This document shows, in pieces, positions 23,998 to 33,292 of a stretch of DNA of 64,000 nt (position 1 is its first letter; each line of letters opens with the position of its first letter). A program made the position numbers and the translations under genes. The stretch spans positions 1,178,001 to 1,242,000 of the forward strand of contig JACKEI010000002.1 of the NCBI GenBank assembly GCA_020633075.1, given 5' to 3'. The stretch comes from Sandaracinaceae bacterium. Its GTDB lineage: Bacteria; Myxococcota_A; Polyangia; Polyangiales; Houyiibacteriaceae. The notes beneath the pieces are model-generated. The model ran no database searches, was not told where the DNA came from, and saw nothing but the letters and a program-made list of their open reading frames with translations.

Positions 23998-24297
23998 ATG
24001 TGGTCGTGGCTACGCCGACAGCGAGACGCCCTCACCCCCGTCATGTTTCGGGTGCGTAACCCGCATGGGAACGTGGTGGATGTGGTCGATCTCGAGGGGG
24101 TGTTCGACCGCCGGTCGCGCGTGCGTTCGCGCAAGCGCACGGCAGACGGACTGTGCCTGGTTCACTGGCCAGAGGGCTCTCAGCAGCTGGATGTGACCTT
24201 TCGGCATGACGAAGGCAGCGCCTCGGTGACCGTCCGCAGCGACCGCAAGGACCCCCATCGGGTGGTCGAGGTCCAGCTCGCGGCCCCGGCCGCGTGA
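23998..24297 (+). CDS. Small basic protein of unknown function
   Basis: Protein of 99 residues, rich in Arg in the middle (RRSRVRSRKR, about 38-47), with no recognised domain, signal peptide or membrane segment. The beta-strand-like pattern (VMFRVRNPHGNVVDVVDLEG, then VTVRS) suggests a small beta-rich fold. An in-frame GTG at 23980 is an alternative start. Its stop overlaps the start of the next gene by four bases (GTGA), which supports it being a real gene in a coupled unit. Confidence 0.55.
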   Translation: MWSWLRRQRDALTPVMFRVRNPHGNVVDVVDLEGVFDRRSRVRSRKRTADGLCLVHWPEGSQQLDVTFRHDEGSASVTVRSDRKDPHRVVEVQLAAPAA

Positions 24298-24776
24298 GCT
24301 CCACGGAGCTCGTCCACCCGCAGCTGAGCCGCGTCTTTCTCGACGGGCAGAGGCTGTACTTGCCGACGGAAGAGCTCATCGACGCGCTCTTGCAGGACCC
24401 GCAGCTCGCCGGTCGTCCCCTCGGAGTCGGGCGTCTCTTCGGTCAGTTCGTGTCGCTCGCGCGGCAGACGCCGGGCGTCCGCGTGGCGCTCGGCGATGCG
24501 CGTGAGCCCAACAAGCCGTTCATCCTCTACCATGTGGTGGAGGTGGGCGGCGCCCTGCGACGGGTCGTGCTCGAGGGCCAGACCTGCTTCGCCTGCGGGT
24601 GGCGCGGAATGACCGGCAACGCCCGTGACCTCGCGCTCTACGAGGGCAGCGAGGACCCTCTCGGGCATGTGCGCGCCGCGCTCGAGGAGCCGTCGCTCGC
24701 CTGCCCCACGTGTGGCGTCGCGCTCACTCGAGCCTGCATCTGGCTCCACAGCGTGGCGCCCGGAGCGGAGCGGTGA
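24294..24776 (+). CDS. Hypothetical protein with a CxxC...CxxC zinc-ribbon-like pattern
   Basis: Protein of 160 residues. Two paired-cysteine motifs, CFACG (about 100-104) and CPTCG (about 138-142), are spaced as in zinc ribbons. The N-terminal part (1-95) has no recognised domain. No signal peptide. The GTG start overlaps the stop of the previous gene, and its stop overlaps a GTG (24773) in frame with the following gene, so three consecutive unknowns appear coupled. Zinc binding is inferred from cysteines only. Confidence 0.65.
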   Translation: MSSTELVHPQLSRVFLDGQRLYLPTEELIDALLQDPQLAGRPLGVGRLFGQFVSLARQTPGVRVALGDAREPNKPFILYHVVEVGGALRRVVLEGQTCFACGWRGMTGNARDLALYEGSEDPLGHVRAALEEPSLACPTCGVALTRACIWLHSVAPGAER

Positions 24777-24913
24777 GCGGTGAGCGCGTGGACGGGTGGC
24801 CGTCGTCGCTGGTCGCCCCGGATTTTCTCCTGCAACGCCCGCGTGGAAGGGGTACCCTCGCGCTCGCTCTCGGGCCGCTCCCGGCCCCACCTCTGGTCTT
24901 GGACACGACGCTC

Positions 24914-25837
24914 GTGGCATCTCCTCGTTCGCGCTCTAGCGCCCGTTTGAACCCCACTGCCCAGCTGAATGCGGCGGTGCTGCCGAGCGCCTGCGCCGAG
25001 GACGCGCCCACGCCCTCGGGTCGCTGTCGACAGGGCTCGACCCTGCGTGTGGTGCTGGCGCTGCTGACTACGGCGGGGCTCGGTCTGGGTGTCGGGACCC
25101 GGCCCGCGTTGGCGCAAGGCTCGGACGAGCCCGCCGCGGCAGACACGGCAGACGCACAGAGCAGCGCAGACGAAGACGAGGACGAAGACGAAGCGCCCCG
25201 GCCTCGGCCCGAGCGTGTGTACACGGAAGAAGACGAGGACTTCGAGACGCTCCCCGAGGCAGACGACCCCTGGGTCATGCAGGTGGCCGCGCGGACCGGG
25301 CTCGGCTTCGGCACCACCCTCGGAGACCTCCGGCGCGAGTTCGTCTGGGACAGCCACCTGCGCGCGGAGTTCATGTTCACCAAGCGCGGTGACGAGCACT
25401 TCTCCATCGGGCCTTCGTTCGAGCTGCGCGGCGCCGACATGGACACCTTCGAGGTCGCGGCCGGCCTGTCCGTGCTGCTGCCCGTGGCGCGTGGCTATCC
25501 CATCGACGTGTCGGCGCAGGTCGGCTACGCGGTGCGCCGTGAACAGCGCTTCGGCGGGAGCGCGCCCATCTTCGTAGGGACCATCGCGGGCGGCTACCGC
25601 AGCTTCAACTTCCACCACTGGTGGCAGACCAGCCTGCAGATCTACGCGCAGGTGCGCATGGACATCACGGAGCCGCGCAACCTCGCCTTCATGATGGGCG
25701 TGGAGATCGACCTCGCCCAAGCGGTGGTGGTGCCAGCTCTGATGATCCGCATGAAGGTGCGCGGCGGCGACCCGGACGAGCTGGAAGAGGACGAGGACGA
25801 GGACGCGGACGCAGACGAGGGCGAAGAGACCGACTGA
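24914..25837 (+). CDS. Outer-membrane-like beta-rich protein with acidic linkers
   Basis: Mature part begins after a signal sequence ending PALAQG, with the hydrophobic core VVLALLTTAGLGLGVG. An acidic linker (ADEDEDEDEAPRPRP) follows, then about 190 residues of alternating hydrophobic strands with aromatic residues (for example WVMQVAARTGLGFGTTL), as in small outer-membrane barrels, and a final acidic tail of DE repeats. The start is uncertain. GTG at 24914 gives 307 residues but a long n-region. GTG at 24773, overlapping the upstream stop, and later GTGs are also in frame. No family name is assigned. Confidence 0.6.
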   Translation: MASPRSRSSARLNPTAQLNAAVLPSACAEDAPTPSGRCRQGSTLRVVLALLTTAGLGLGVGTRPALAQGSDEPAAADTADAQSSADEDEDEDEAPRPRPERVYTEEDEDFETLPEADDPWVMQVAARTGLGFGTTLGDLRREFVWDSHLRAEFMFTKRGDEHFSIGPSFELRGADMDTFEVAAGLSVLLPVARGYPIDVSAQVGYAVRREQRFGGSAPIFVGTIAGGYRSFNFHHWWQTSLQIYAQVRMDITEPRNLAFMMGVEIDLAQAVVVPALMIRMKVRGGDPDELEEDEDEDADADEGEETD

Positions 25838-25905
25838 GTCTTCGCGGCGGCGCACCCGCTGGGAAAGTCACCCCGCGGTGGCGCGCGGCGCGGTACAACG
25901 GGCGT

Positions 25906-27315
25906 GTGAGACGCACCAAGATCGTTTGCACGCTGGGGCCCGCCAGCAGCTCGCCCGAAGTCCTGGACGCCCTCGTCGCGGCCGGGATGGACTGCGCCCG
26001 CCTCAACTTCTCGCACGGTGATCACCAGGGCCACGCCGAGATGGCCGAGCGCGTGCGCGCCGCTTCGTCCAGGGCGCGCCGGCCGCTCGCGATCCTCGCG
26101 GACCTCTGTGGCCCCAAGATGCGACTCGGCAGGTTCGAGCACGGGCACGTGGAGCTGGTGGAGGGGGCAGCGTTCACGCTGACCACCCGCGACGTGGTGG
26201 GTACCGCTCGAGAGGTGTCCATCAGCTACGAGCCGCTCCCGCGCGACGCCAAGGTGGGCGACGCCATCCTGCTGGACGACGGGCTCTTCAAGCTGCGCGT
26301 GACGGGCCTCACCGAGGACTCCGTCGAGACGGTGGTGGAGGTTGGCGGCGAGTTGAGCGACCGCAAGGGCGTGAACCTGCCCGGCGTCGCGCTCAGCACA
26401 CCGGCCCTCACGGAGAAAGACAAGGAGGACCTGCGCTTCGCCGTGGACGTTCTGAAGGTGGACTACTTGGCGCTCTCCTTCGTGCGACACGCCAAGGACG
26501 TCACGGAGGCGCAGGCGCTCGCCAACGGCACGCCCGTCATCGCCAAGATCGAGAAGCCCGAGGCCATCGACAACCTGGACGCCGTGCTGGACGCCGCGGA
26601 CGGCGTCATGGTGGCGCGCGGAGACCTCGGCGTGGAGATGGGCGCCGAGAAGGTCCCGTTGCTGCAGAAGCGCATCATCCGGGAAACCAACCTGCGCGGG
26701 AAGATCGTCATCACCGCCACGCAGATGCTGGACTCCATGATTCGCAACCCGCGTCCCACGCGGGCGGAGGCGGCGGACGTGGCCAACGCGGTGATGGATG
26801 GCACCGACGCGGTCATGCTCAGCGGCGAGACGGCGGCGGGGAAGTACCCGGTGGAGGCCGTGCGCATGATGGACGCCATCGCGCGTGAGGTGGAGCGTGA
26901 CGTCGTCGAGGACCTCTCGCGCGCCTACCGTGAGCTCAAGGTGGTGCCGCACGAGGACTGGAACTTCCCGACGGCCGCTGCGCGTGCCGCCGTGGTCATG
27001 AGCACACACCTCCCGCTGCGCGCCATCGTCACGTTCACGCAGAACGGGCGCTCCGCCAGCCTGATCTCGGAGTACCGCCCGCGTGCGCCGATCGTCGCCG
27101 TCACCCACAACGTGCAGGTCGCCCAGCGGCTGGCGCTGGAGTGGGGCGTCATCCCGCGCCTGGAGGTGCGCCCCGAGTCACTGGACGAGACGCTGCGCAT
27201 CGCCACCTCGCTCTTGGTGCGCGAGAAGCTGTGCGCGCACGGAGAGGCCTTCCTGATGCTCACGGGGTGGCCTCTGTCGGGCAACACCAACACGCTCAAG
27301 CTGCACATGCTCTGA
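25906..27315 (+). CDS. pyk: Pyruvate kinase
   Basis: Glycolytic enzyme of 469 residues converting phosphoenolpyruvate and ADP to pyruvate and ATP. It starts RRTKIVCTLGPASS at the N-terminus, shows RLNFSHGDH (about 33-41), IAKIEKPEA with the catalytic lysine (about 212-220), VMVARGDLGVE (about 234-244) and TATQMLDSM (about 268-276), then the C-terminal regulatory domain. Length and motifs are normal for the family. The GTG start at 25906 is the one that gives the conserved N-terminus; reading upstream would add non-homologous sequence. Confidence 0.96.
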   Translation: MRRTKIVCTLGPASSSPEVLDALVAAGMDCARLNFSHGDHQGHAEMAERVRAASSRARRPLAILADLCGPKMRLGRFEHGHVELVEGAAFTLTTRDVVGTAREVSISYEPLPRDAKVGDAILLDDGLFKLRVTGLTEDSVETVVEVGGELSDRKGVNLPGVALSTPALTEKDKEDLRFAVDVLKVDYLALSFVRHAKDVTEAQALANGTPVIAKIEKPEAIDNLDAVLDAADGVMVARGDLGVEMGAEKVPLLQKRIIRETNLRGKIVITATQMLDSMIRNPRPTRAEAADVANAVMDGTDAVMLSGETAAGKYPVEAVRMMDAIAREVERDVVEDLSRAYRELKVVPHEDWNFPTAAARAAVVMSTHLPLRAIVTFTQNGRSASLISEYRPRAPIVAVTHNVQVAQRLALEWGVIPRLEVRPESLDETLRIATSLLVREKLCAHGEAFLMLTGWPLSGNTNTLKLHML

Positions 27316-27445
27316 CGCCGCGCGGGCCGCCGCGGTGGATGGATGCTGTCCACTGGTACGCGCGCCGCGAATCCGGTGCGGCTGTACGATGCGGCCCGCG
27401 AGTGGGGATCTCGACGGACGCTCGGCGGGGCGATACCCTGACGCG

Positions 27446-28363
27446 GTGGCTCGTGACGCGTGGATGCCGTTCGCTGTGCTCGCCGCGCTCTTCGCGCTGA
27501 GCGGCAGCGCCTGCGACACGCCCGCGTCTGCGAGCGCTCACCGGCGCGCTGGAGCGGGCACGCGTGCCGGTTCCGTCGCGCCGTCCGCTGCGCCGCCGCC
27601 GCCCGCGTCCCGTGAGCCGCACCCCGTCATGGCCGCGTACCGCGCGGGGCTGACCGACTTCCTGGGCTCGGACGCGCTGCCCGACCTGGACGCCATCTCA
27701 CTCAGCGACACGCAGCACGGCGACGCCGAGCGCCTGCGCTACATGGCCGCCGACCGTGTGGTGCGCGTGCTCCTCCCGCTTGCGCTCGAGGCGCAGCACG
27801 ACGTGGTGCTCAACGAGCACGCGCGGCGCCTGCGTGCGCTGCCTCCCATCCTCAACCGCGACGTGGACCTGGCCGTGCTGCCCGTGGTCCGTGAGGCCAT
27901 GCGGGCGCTCCGGCGCGTGGAAGCCGGGCTGGCTGCGGAGCGCGTCCCGCTGCGTGGCCTCCCGAGCGCCGAGGCCGCGGGCACGACCGAGACGGCCCCC
28001 GTGCTGCCTGCGGGGGAGCTACCCGACGCGTTCGACTACGCCGCGGCGGACGTGGTGGACCCGGACGCCCAGGCGCAGTACGCGGAGGCGCTCGCGGAGT
28101 ACGCCGAGGCCTACGCCGTTCGGCACGGCGTGAGCGACCTGCGGGCAGACGCCGCAGCCGCTGCGGCCGCCGACGCGCTCGCGGCGGGCAGCATGTTCGA
28201 GTACGTGGTGGAGCGCTACGGCGTGCGCCGCGAGGACGCCGTGCGGGAGGCCACGGAACTCTACGGAGACATGGCCGACGCCGCCCGGCGGCGCGAGCGC
28301 GTGCCACGGCCGCGCCCACCCGCGCCCCCCGCGCAACCTGCGGATCCAGGGAGCGTGCCGTGA
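27446..28363 (+). CDS. Hypothetical alanine-rich lipoprotein
   Basis: Protein of 305 residues. A short signal peptide with LSGSAC gives a lipobox around residue 23, followed by an Ala/Pro linker. The rest is strongly alpha-helical and Ala-, Arg- and Glu-rich (for example AQYAEALAEYAEAYAVRHG), with a Pro-rich tail. No domain recognised. The GTG start at 27446 was chosen as the one giving a proper signal peptide. The stop overlaps the next start by four bases (GTGA), so this and the following membrane protein are translated together. Confidence 0.65.
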   Translation: MARDAWMPFAVLAALFALSGSACDTPASASAHRRAGAGTRAGSVAPSAAPPPPASREPHPVMAAYRAGLTDFLGSDALPDLDAISLSDTQHGDAERLRYMAADRVVRVLLPLALEAQHDVVLNEHARRLRALPPILNRDVDLAVLPVVREAMRALRRVEAGLAAERVPLRGLPSAEAAGTTETAPVLPAGELPDAFDYAAADVVDPDAQAQYAEALAEYAEAYAVRHGVSDLRADAAAAAAADALAAGSMFEYVVERYGVRREDAVREATELYGDMADAARRRERVPRPRPPAPPAQPADPGSVP

Positions 28364-28980
28364 GCGTCGGCCCCGAGGACTCCCCCGAGCCCGCGGCGTC
28401 CGTGCACGTCGTCGAGGCCGAGGGCCCGGTCACAGGGCGCATCCTGGCGGCCTTCCGCTTCGACACGCGCCGGGCGCTGCTGCGCTCGTTCCTGCTCGCG
28501 CTGCCGCTCATGGCGGCGGGGACCGTGGCCGCCACGGTGGGGCTCAGGCACTTGCACCTCCGCAGCCCCGCGCGCGTCTTCGCCGGGCGCGCGACCTTCC
28601 AGCTGGCCGACCCCGCGAGCGCGAGCTGGCAGGTCCTGCCATGGGAGCAAGCGCTCATGGCGGGTGGGTTGCTGCTGATCCTCGTCAGCAACCTGGTGCT
28701 GGTGCTCTCCCTGCGCCGACACCTGGCTGTGGAGCGCTTCATCCTGCTGCGCGCGGATGGGCTCGTCCGGCAGGTGGACACGGTCTACACCCTGGTCGAG
28801 TGGGACGAGATCGAGCACGTCCGCTACGACGCCGCCCGCGCCGCCGTGGTGCTCGAGATGCGCGCGGGTGGAGAGCTGGCGCTGGCCGACCAGTACGCCG
28901 GGATCCAGCCCGAGGCGCTCGCGACGCTGGTCCGAGACGTCCACCGCAAGGCCATCTGGGGTCTCCTCCACGCACGCTGA
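28360..28980 (+). CDS. Hypothetical two-span membrane protein
   Basis: Protein of 206 residues with two hydrophobic helices (about 41-60 and 99-118) separated by a short extracytoplasmic loop, then a C-terminal cytoplasmic domain (about 120-206) whose strand pattern (RFILLRADGLVRQVDTVYTL, VEWDEIEHVRYD) resembles a PH-like fold. No family is assigned. It is coupled to the upstream lipoprotein gene by a GTGA overlap and is convergent with the kinase gene across 15 bases. Confidence 0.65.
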   Translation: MSVGPEDSPEPAASVHVVEAEGPVTGRILAAFRFDTRRALLRSFLLALPLMAAGTVAATVGLRHLHLRSPARVFAGRATFQLADPASASWQVLPWEQALMAGGLLLILVSNLVLVLSLRRHLAVERFILLRADGLVRQVDTVYTLVEWDEIEHVRYDAARAAVVLEMRAGGELALADQYAGIQPEALATLVRDVHRKAIWGLLHAR

Positions 28981-28995
28981 GGAGGGTGCCTCAGG

Positions 28996-30462
28996 TCAGG
29001 GCGTCGGGCTCGGTGGCGGGGTCTGCGGGCCGGCCGCGCTCAGGCGCGCGAGCTGCGCCCTCAGGCGCGCGATGTCCGAGTTGCCTGGATCCAGCTGCTG
29101 GGCGGCCGTGAGGGCCGCGCGCGCGGCCGCCACGTCGCCCGCCGCGAGGGCCTCGCGCGCGTCGTCCACGGCGTCCTTGGCGGCCTCTTCGCGCTCGTGG
29201 GGCGTCAGGCTCTCGCCGACCGGCGGCGCCACCCCCGCGTCGGGAGGCTCCGAGTTCGCTGCCACGCCGCCACCCAGGTCGGGCGTGCTCAGCGCACCCG
29301 CGCCCGAGTCGGGTGCCTCGTTGGCGCCCACGAGCGCGCTCCCCCCCCCATCCGAGGCGGGCGGGTCCACGACCAGCACGGGGCTGGCGCCGACGTCGAG
29401 GCCTCCCCCGTCCGTGACGGACGCGTCCATGCCGGACAGCTCGTCGCCGTCGCCTCCGGTAAACGCGAAGACCAGCGCGAGGCCGACGACGAGGGTGCCT
29501 ACCAGGACCGCCGCGAACGCGAAGGTGCTGCCCCCTTCGCTCTCCGTCCCCGAGCGCTCGAAGGCGCCGCCGCCGGGCTGGGCGCCGGGCACGAAGCTGC
29601 GCGACGGCTCGCGGACCAAGCCGGCCGTGGCGTAGGCGTCCCGCAGCGCGTCCGAGAACGCGGGCACGTGCGGATAGCGCGCCTTCGGGTCCTTCTCGAG
29701 ACCGCGCATGACCACCGCCTCGACACCGGCCGGGATGTTCTGCCCGCGACCAGCCTGGCGAAGCGGGACGGGCTTGTCGTGCAGCACCTTGTGAGCGACC
29801 GCGACGGCGTCGGTCCCGGGGAAGGCGCGTTCACCCGAGATGAGCTCGTAGAACATGGCCGCGAAGGAGAAGAGATCGCTGTGGGCGCCGTAGTTGCCAC
29901 GGTCCAACGTCTCGGGCGCGGCGTAGCAGGGTGTCCCCAGGAACTGCCCCTCGCGGGTGAGCGTGGCGTTCGGGATACGCGCGATGCCGAAGTCCGCCAG
30001 CTTGGCGCCGCCGTCTGGGGTCAGCAGGACGTTGTCCGGCTTGATGTCGCGGTGGATGATGCCGTTCTGGTGGGCCATGGCGATGGCCGCGCCCAGCTCG
30101 TCCGCGATGCGGCACACCACCTCGGGCTCGAACGGCCCCTGCGCCCGCAGGGTCTGCTTCAGCGTGGCGCCGGCGACGTACTCGAAGACCAGGAACGGGC
30201 CCGACGTGGGGTCCTCGCCCACGTCGTAGACCTGCACGATGTTGGGGTGGTGCAGGCGAGCGGCGGCCCGCGCCTCGTTGCGAAAGCGCTCCAAGAACGT
30301 GGCGAGGGCGTCCGGGCTCATGCCGAGGTCGCGCACCGTCTTGATGGCCACCGGGCGGTCCAGCTCGGGGTCGCGGCCGAGGAACACGTAGCCCATCGCA
30401 CCCGAGCCGAGCAGTCGGTCTATGCTGTACCGCCCGATCTGCTTCGGGATGGAGGAGTCCAT
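28996..30462 (-). CDS. Ser/Thr protein kinase, single-pass
   Basis: Protein of 488 residues: Hanks-type kinase domain (about 11-275) with GSGAMGYV (19-26), Lys41, HRDIKPDN (137-144), DFG (157-159) and GTPCYAAPE (176-184); a transmembrane helix (about 313-335); and an extracytoplasmic Asp/Gly/Pro-rich region ending in a helical, TPR-like stretch (about 425-475: AREALAAGDVAAARAALTAA). All catalytic residues are present. The outer part may sense envelope state. It follows, on the same strand, the outer-membrane-like gene after 56 bases, so co-transcription is possible. Confidence 0.93.
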   Translation of the reverse strand: MDSSIPKQIGRYSIDRLLGSGAMGYVFLGRDPELDRPVAIKTVRDLGMSPDALATFLERFRNEARAAARLHHPNIVQVYDVGEDPTSGPFLVFEYVAGATLKQTLRAQGPFEPEVVCRIADELGAAIAMAHQNGIIHRDIKPDNVLLTPDGGAKLADFGIARIPNATLTREGQFLGTPCYAAPETLDRGNYGAHSDLFSFAAMFYELISGERAFPGTDAVAVAHKVLHDKPVPLRQAGRGQNIPAGVEAVVMRGLEKDPKARYPHVPAFSDALRDAYATAGLVREPSRSFVPGAQPGGGAFERSGTESEGGSTFAFAAVLVGTLVVGLALVFAFTGGDGDELSGMDASVTDGGGLDVGASPVLVVDPPASDGGGSALVGANEAPDSGAGALSTPDLGGGVAANSEPPDAGVAPPVGESLTPHEREEAAKDAVDDAREALAAGDVAAARAALTAAQQLDPGNSDIARLRAQLARLSAAGPQTPPPSPTP

Positions 30463-30518
30463 GCTGACAACGGCGGTCTACTTCATTCCGGGCCGGATTG
30501 CTACGACCACGCTCGCCC

Positions 30519-31226
30519 TCAGCGGCGCGTGCGCGGCGGCTCCCAGCCGGCGAAGCGGCCCTCCGACACTCCGAGGGTCATCGCCAGGGAGACGTGGGGG
30601 ATCCACTCCGCGGGCGCTGCGGACACGCCGAGGTCCCGCGCGCTGCGGGCCTCCCGCAGGTGGCGTACGCCAAAGCGCAGCCACACGCCTTGGGAGAACT
30701 GTTGCGGCAGCACCAAGGGCACCTCGAAGCCGATGCCCCAGCCGAAGCTGGTGCGGAGCGTGCCGACGAAGCGCAACGCGGCGCCGAGCTCGATGTACAG
30801 CGACTGGATGGTGAGGTCCGCCCGGGCGCGGCCCGTGATGATCCCCTGCAGCACCAGCGCGGGGTAGAGGGGGCGCACCTCGGACCCGAGGAAGAGCGTG
30901 GTGTTGGTGCGCGTGGTGCTCGTGCCCACCACGATGCCCGCCACGCCGGTCATGCGCGCCCGCACGTCCACCAGCAGGGCCCAGCTGGGCTCACTGGGGA
31001 AGCCCGGCTGCGCCTCGGGGATGAGCCGTGCTCCCGCGCCGACGCCGACCTGCACGAAGAAGTCGTGGCGCAGGCGCCCGTAGAGGCCGTCCCCCACCCC
31101 GTTGTCGGCGCTGGCGCGACTGGCCGGCGCCCAGGCGAGGGCCGACAGCGCACACAGCGCCACGTACGCCATGCGCGCGGCGAGCGGAGGCGCCGGGCGC
31201 GGCGAACGACGAGGGGAGGCGGTCAC
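30519..31226 (-). CDS. Hypothetical outer-membrane-like protein
   Basis: Protein of 235 residues with a signal peptide (about 18-40, ending ASRASA) and a mature part of repeated amphipathic strands with Gly and aromatic residues (GLYGRLRHDFFVQVGVGAGA, SLYIELGAALRFVG), typical of small beta-barrel proteins. No specific family recognised. It sits 40 bases downstream of htpG and 56 upstream of the kinase gene on the same strand. The second Met (residue 19) is an alternative start that leaves a shorter signal peptide. Confidence 0.65.
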   Translation of the reverse strand: MTASPRRSPRPAPPLAARMAYVALCALSALAWAPASRASADNGVGDGLYGRLRHDFFVQVGVGAGARLIPEAQPGFPSEPSWALLVDVRARMTGVAGIVVGTSTTRTNTTLFLGSEVRPLYPALVLQGIITGRARADLTIQSLYIELGAALRFVGTLRTSFGWGIGFEVPLVLPQQFSQGVWLRFGVRHLREARSARDLGVSAAPAEWIPHVSLAMTLGVSEGRFAGWEPPRTRR

Positions 31227-31266
31227 GGGTAGGGCGCAGGCTAGCAGGCTGGCGCCCGCTCCCCAA

Positions 31267-33234
31267 TCAGCCAGTGGTGGCGCGGCGCACCGCGTCGCTC
31301 AGGAGCGCGGTCATGCGCTGCACCAGCTTGGCCGGGTCGTGCACCGGGCTCCCTTCGGCGAGCAACGCCTGGTCGTGCACGAGCTCGATCCACTCCTTTA
31401 CCTGCGCCTCGCGCGCGTCGTCGGCGTCCGCCCGCAAGAGGTCGCGCAGGCCGGTGACGATGGGGTGCGTGGGGTTCAGCTCCAGGACGCGCCGCTGGAT
31501 GGGCATGTCCGGGTTCTGGAGGCGCAACAGGCGCTCCATGTACGGGGGCAGGCCCCCGGCCGGCGACACGAGGCAGGCGGCCGAGTCGGTCAGGCGGCTG
31601 GTCAGGCGCACCTCGGAGACGTGCTCCTTCAGGGCCTCCTTGAAGCGCTTGAGCAGCGCGTCCAGCTCCTCCTTCTCGGCCTCCGTGGGCTTGCTCTCGC
31701 CCAAGTCGAGGGCGGCGTCCGTGGCTGACAGCAGCTTCTTCCCGTCGAACTCGCGCAGACCGTCCAGCGCCCACTGGTCCACGCCGTCGACCATGAGCAG
31801 CACCTCGTAGCCGCGCGCCTTGAGGGCCTCCAGGTGCGGCGCGTTCTCCACCGTCGCGCGCGAGGCGCCCACCACGTAGTAGATGGCGTCCTGCCCGTCC
31901 TTCATGCGGCTCACGTAGTCCGCGAGGGAGGTGAGCCCGGGCTGCGCGGTGGTCTCGTAGCGCACCAGCTTGGCCAGCCGGTCCGCGTACTCCGGCTCGA
32001 AGTGCAGGCCTTCCTTCAGGACCGCGCCGTAAGCCGACCAGAAGGTGGCGTAGTCGTCCGTGGCCGCGAGCTCTTCGATCATGTCCAGGCAGCGGCGCAC
32101 CACCTGCTTCCGGATGGTCTTGACGATGCGCGAGTCCTGCAGCAGCTCGCGCGAGACGTTCAGGGGCAGGTCCTCGGAGTCGATCACGCCGCGCACGAAG
32201 CGCAGCCACTTGGGCAGCAGCTCCTCGCAGTCGTCCATGATGAACACCCGCTTCACGTGCAGGCGCACGCCGTGCTGCTGGTCCGGCGAGAACAGGTCGA
32301 AGGGCGGGCGCTTGGGGATGAAGAGCAGCCCCGAGAACATCTGCGTGCCCTCGACGTGGAAGTGCTTGCGCGCGAGCGCGGGCTCCCAGTCGTGCGTCAG
32401 GTGCCGGTAGAACTCGGCGTACTGCTCGTCCGTGACCTCGCTCGCGCGGCGGCGCCACAGCGCGTTGCTGGAGTTGGCCTGCTCGTACGCGAGCTCGTCC
32501 GGCTTGTCTCCGCTCTTCTCGCCGTCGTCGCTTTCCTCGCCTTCCTCCGCCGTATCGGCGTCGTCCTCTGCGTCGCGCTGCGTGGCCACCAAGATCGGGT
32601 GCGCCACGAAGTCGCTGTACTTCTTGACCAGGCGGGTCAGCTCGTAGCTCTCGAGGAGGCCCAGCTGATCGTCCTTGAGGTGCAGCACCACGTCGGTGCC
32701 CGGCGTCTCGCGCGTGGTGGGCTCGATGCTGTAGGTCTCGCCCGCGTCCGAGCTCCACAGGAACGCCTGCTCGCTGCCGGCGCGGCGTGTGCGCACGTCC
32801 ACCTGGTTGGCGACCAGGTAGGCGCTGTAGAAGCCCACGCCGAACTGCCCGATCAGCGAGACGTCCTCACCCTCCTTCGACTCCGACTTCTGGTCCAGCG
32901 CGGCCTTCAGCTTGTCCATGAAGTCGGTGCTGCCCGAGTGCGCCACCGTCCCCAGGTTCTGGACCAGCTCCTCGTCGGTCATGCCGATGCCGTCGTCCGA
33001 GAAGGTCAGCGTCTTGGCGACGGGGTCCGGCGTGATGCGGATGGCCAGCGGGCTGTCACCCAGTAGGGCTGGCTCCGAGATGGCCATGAAGCGGCGCTTG
33101 TCGATCGCGTCCGACGCGTTGGACACCAGCTCCCGGAGGAAGACCTCCTTGTTGGAGTACAGGGAGTTGATCACCAGGCCGAGGACGCGCGCGACCTCGG
33201 CTTGGAAGGCATGAGTCTGCTTCTGTTCCGTCAT
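31267..33234 (-). CDS. htpG: Molecular chaperone HtpG (Hsp90)
   Basis: Protein of 655 residues with the GHKL ATPase domain (ELVSNASDAIDKRRF near 34-48; DDGIGMT; GQFGVGFYSAYLV near 130-142), middle domain (FIPKRPPFDLF, with conserved IMDDCEELLPKWLRF) and C-terminal dimerisation domain. It is an ATP-dependent cytosolic chaperone. An acidic insertion (AEDDADTAEEGEESDDGEKSG, split around residues 228-250) sits between the N and middle domains; charged linkers there are typical of eukaryotic Hsp90 and less so of bacterial HtpG. ATG at 33234 was chosen over 33255 because it gives the standard N-terminus. Confidence 0.95.
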   Translation of the reverse strand: MTEQKQTHAFQAEVARVLGLVINSLYSNKEVFLRELVSNASDAIDKRRFMAISEPALLGDSPLAIRITPDPVAKTLTFSDDGIGMTDEELVQNLGTVAHSGSTDFMDKLKAALDQKSESKEGEDVSLIGQFGVGFYSAYLVANQVDVRTRRAGSEQAFLWSSDAGETYSIEPTTRETPGTDVVLHLKDDQLGLLESYELTRLVKKYSDFVAHPILVATQRDAEDDADTAEEGEESDDGEKSGDKPDELAYEQANSSNALWRRRASEVTDEQYAEFYRHLTHDWEPALARKHFHVEGTQMFSGLLFIPKRPPFDLFSPDQQHGVRLHVKRVFIMDDCEELLPKWLRFVRGVIDSEDLPLNVSRELLQDSRIVKTIRKQVVRRCLDMIEELAATDDYATFWSAYGAVLKEGLHFEPEYADRLAKLVRYETTAQPGLTSLADYVSRMKDGQDAIYYVVGASRATVENAPHLEALKARGYEVLLMVDGVDQWALDGLREFDGKKLLSATDAALDLGESKPTEAEKEELDALLKRFKEALKEHVSEVRLTSRLTDSAACLVSPAGGLPPYMERLLRLQNPDMPIQRRVLELNPTHPIVTGLRDLLRADADDAREAQVKEWIELVHDQALLAEGSPVHDPAKLVQRMTALLSDAVRRATTG

Positions 33235-33292
33235 GGTGGGCCGCACCATGGCCACGCTCGGGCACGTGTCAAGGGCGCGAAACTGCTCAGGT

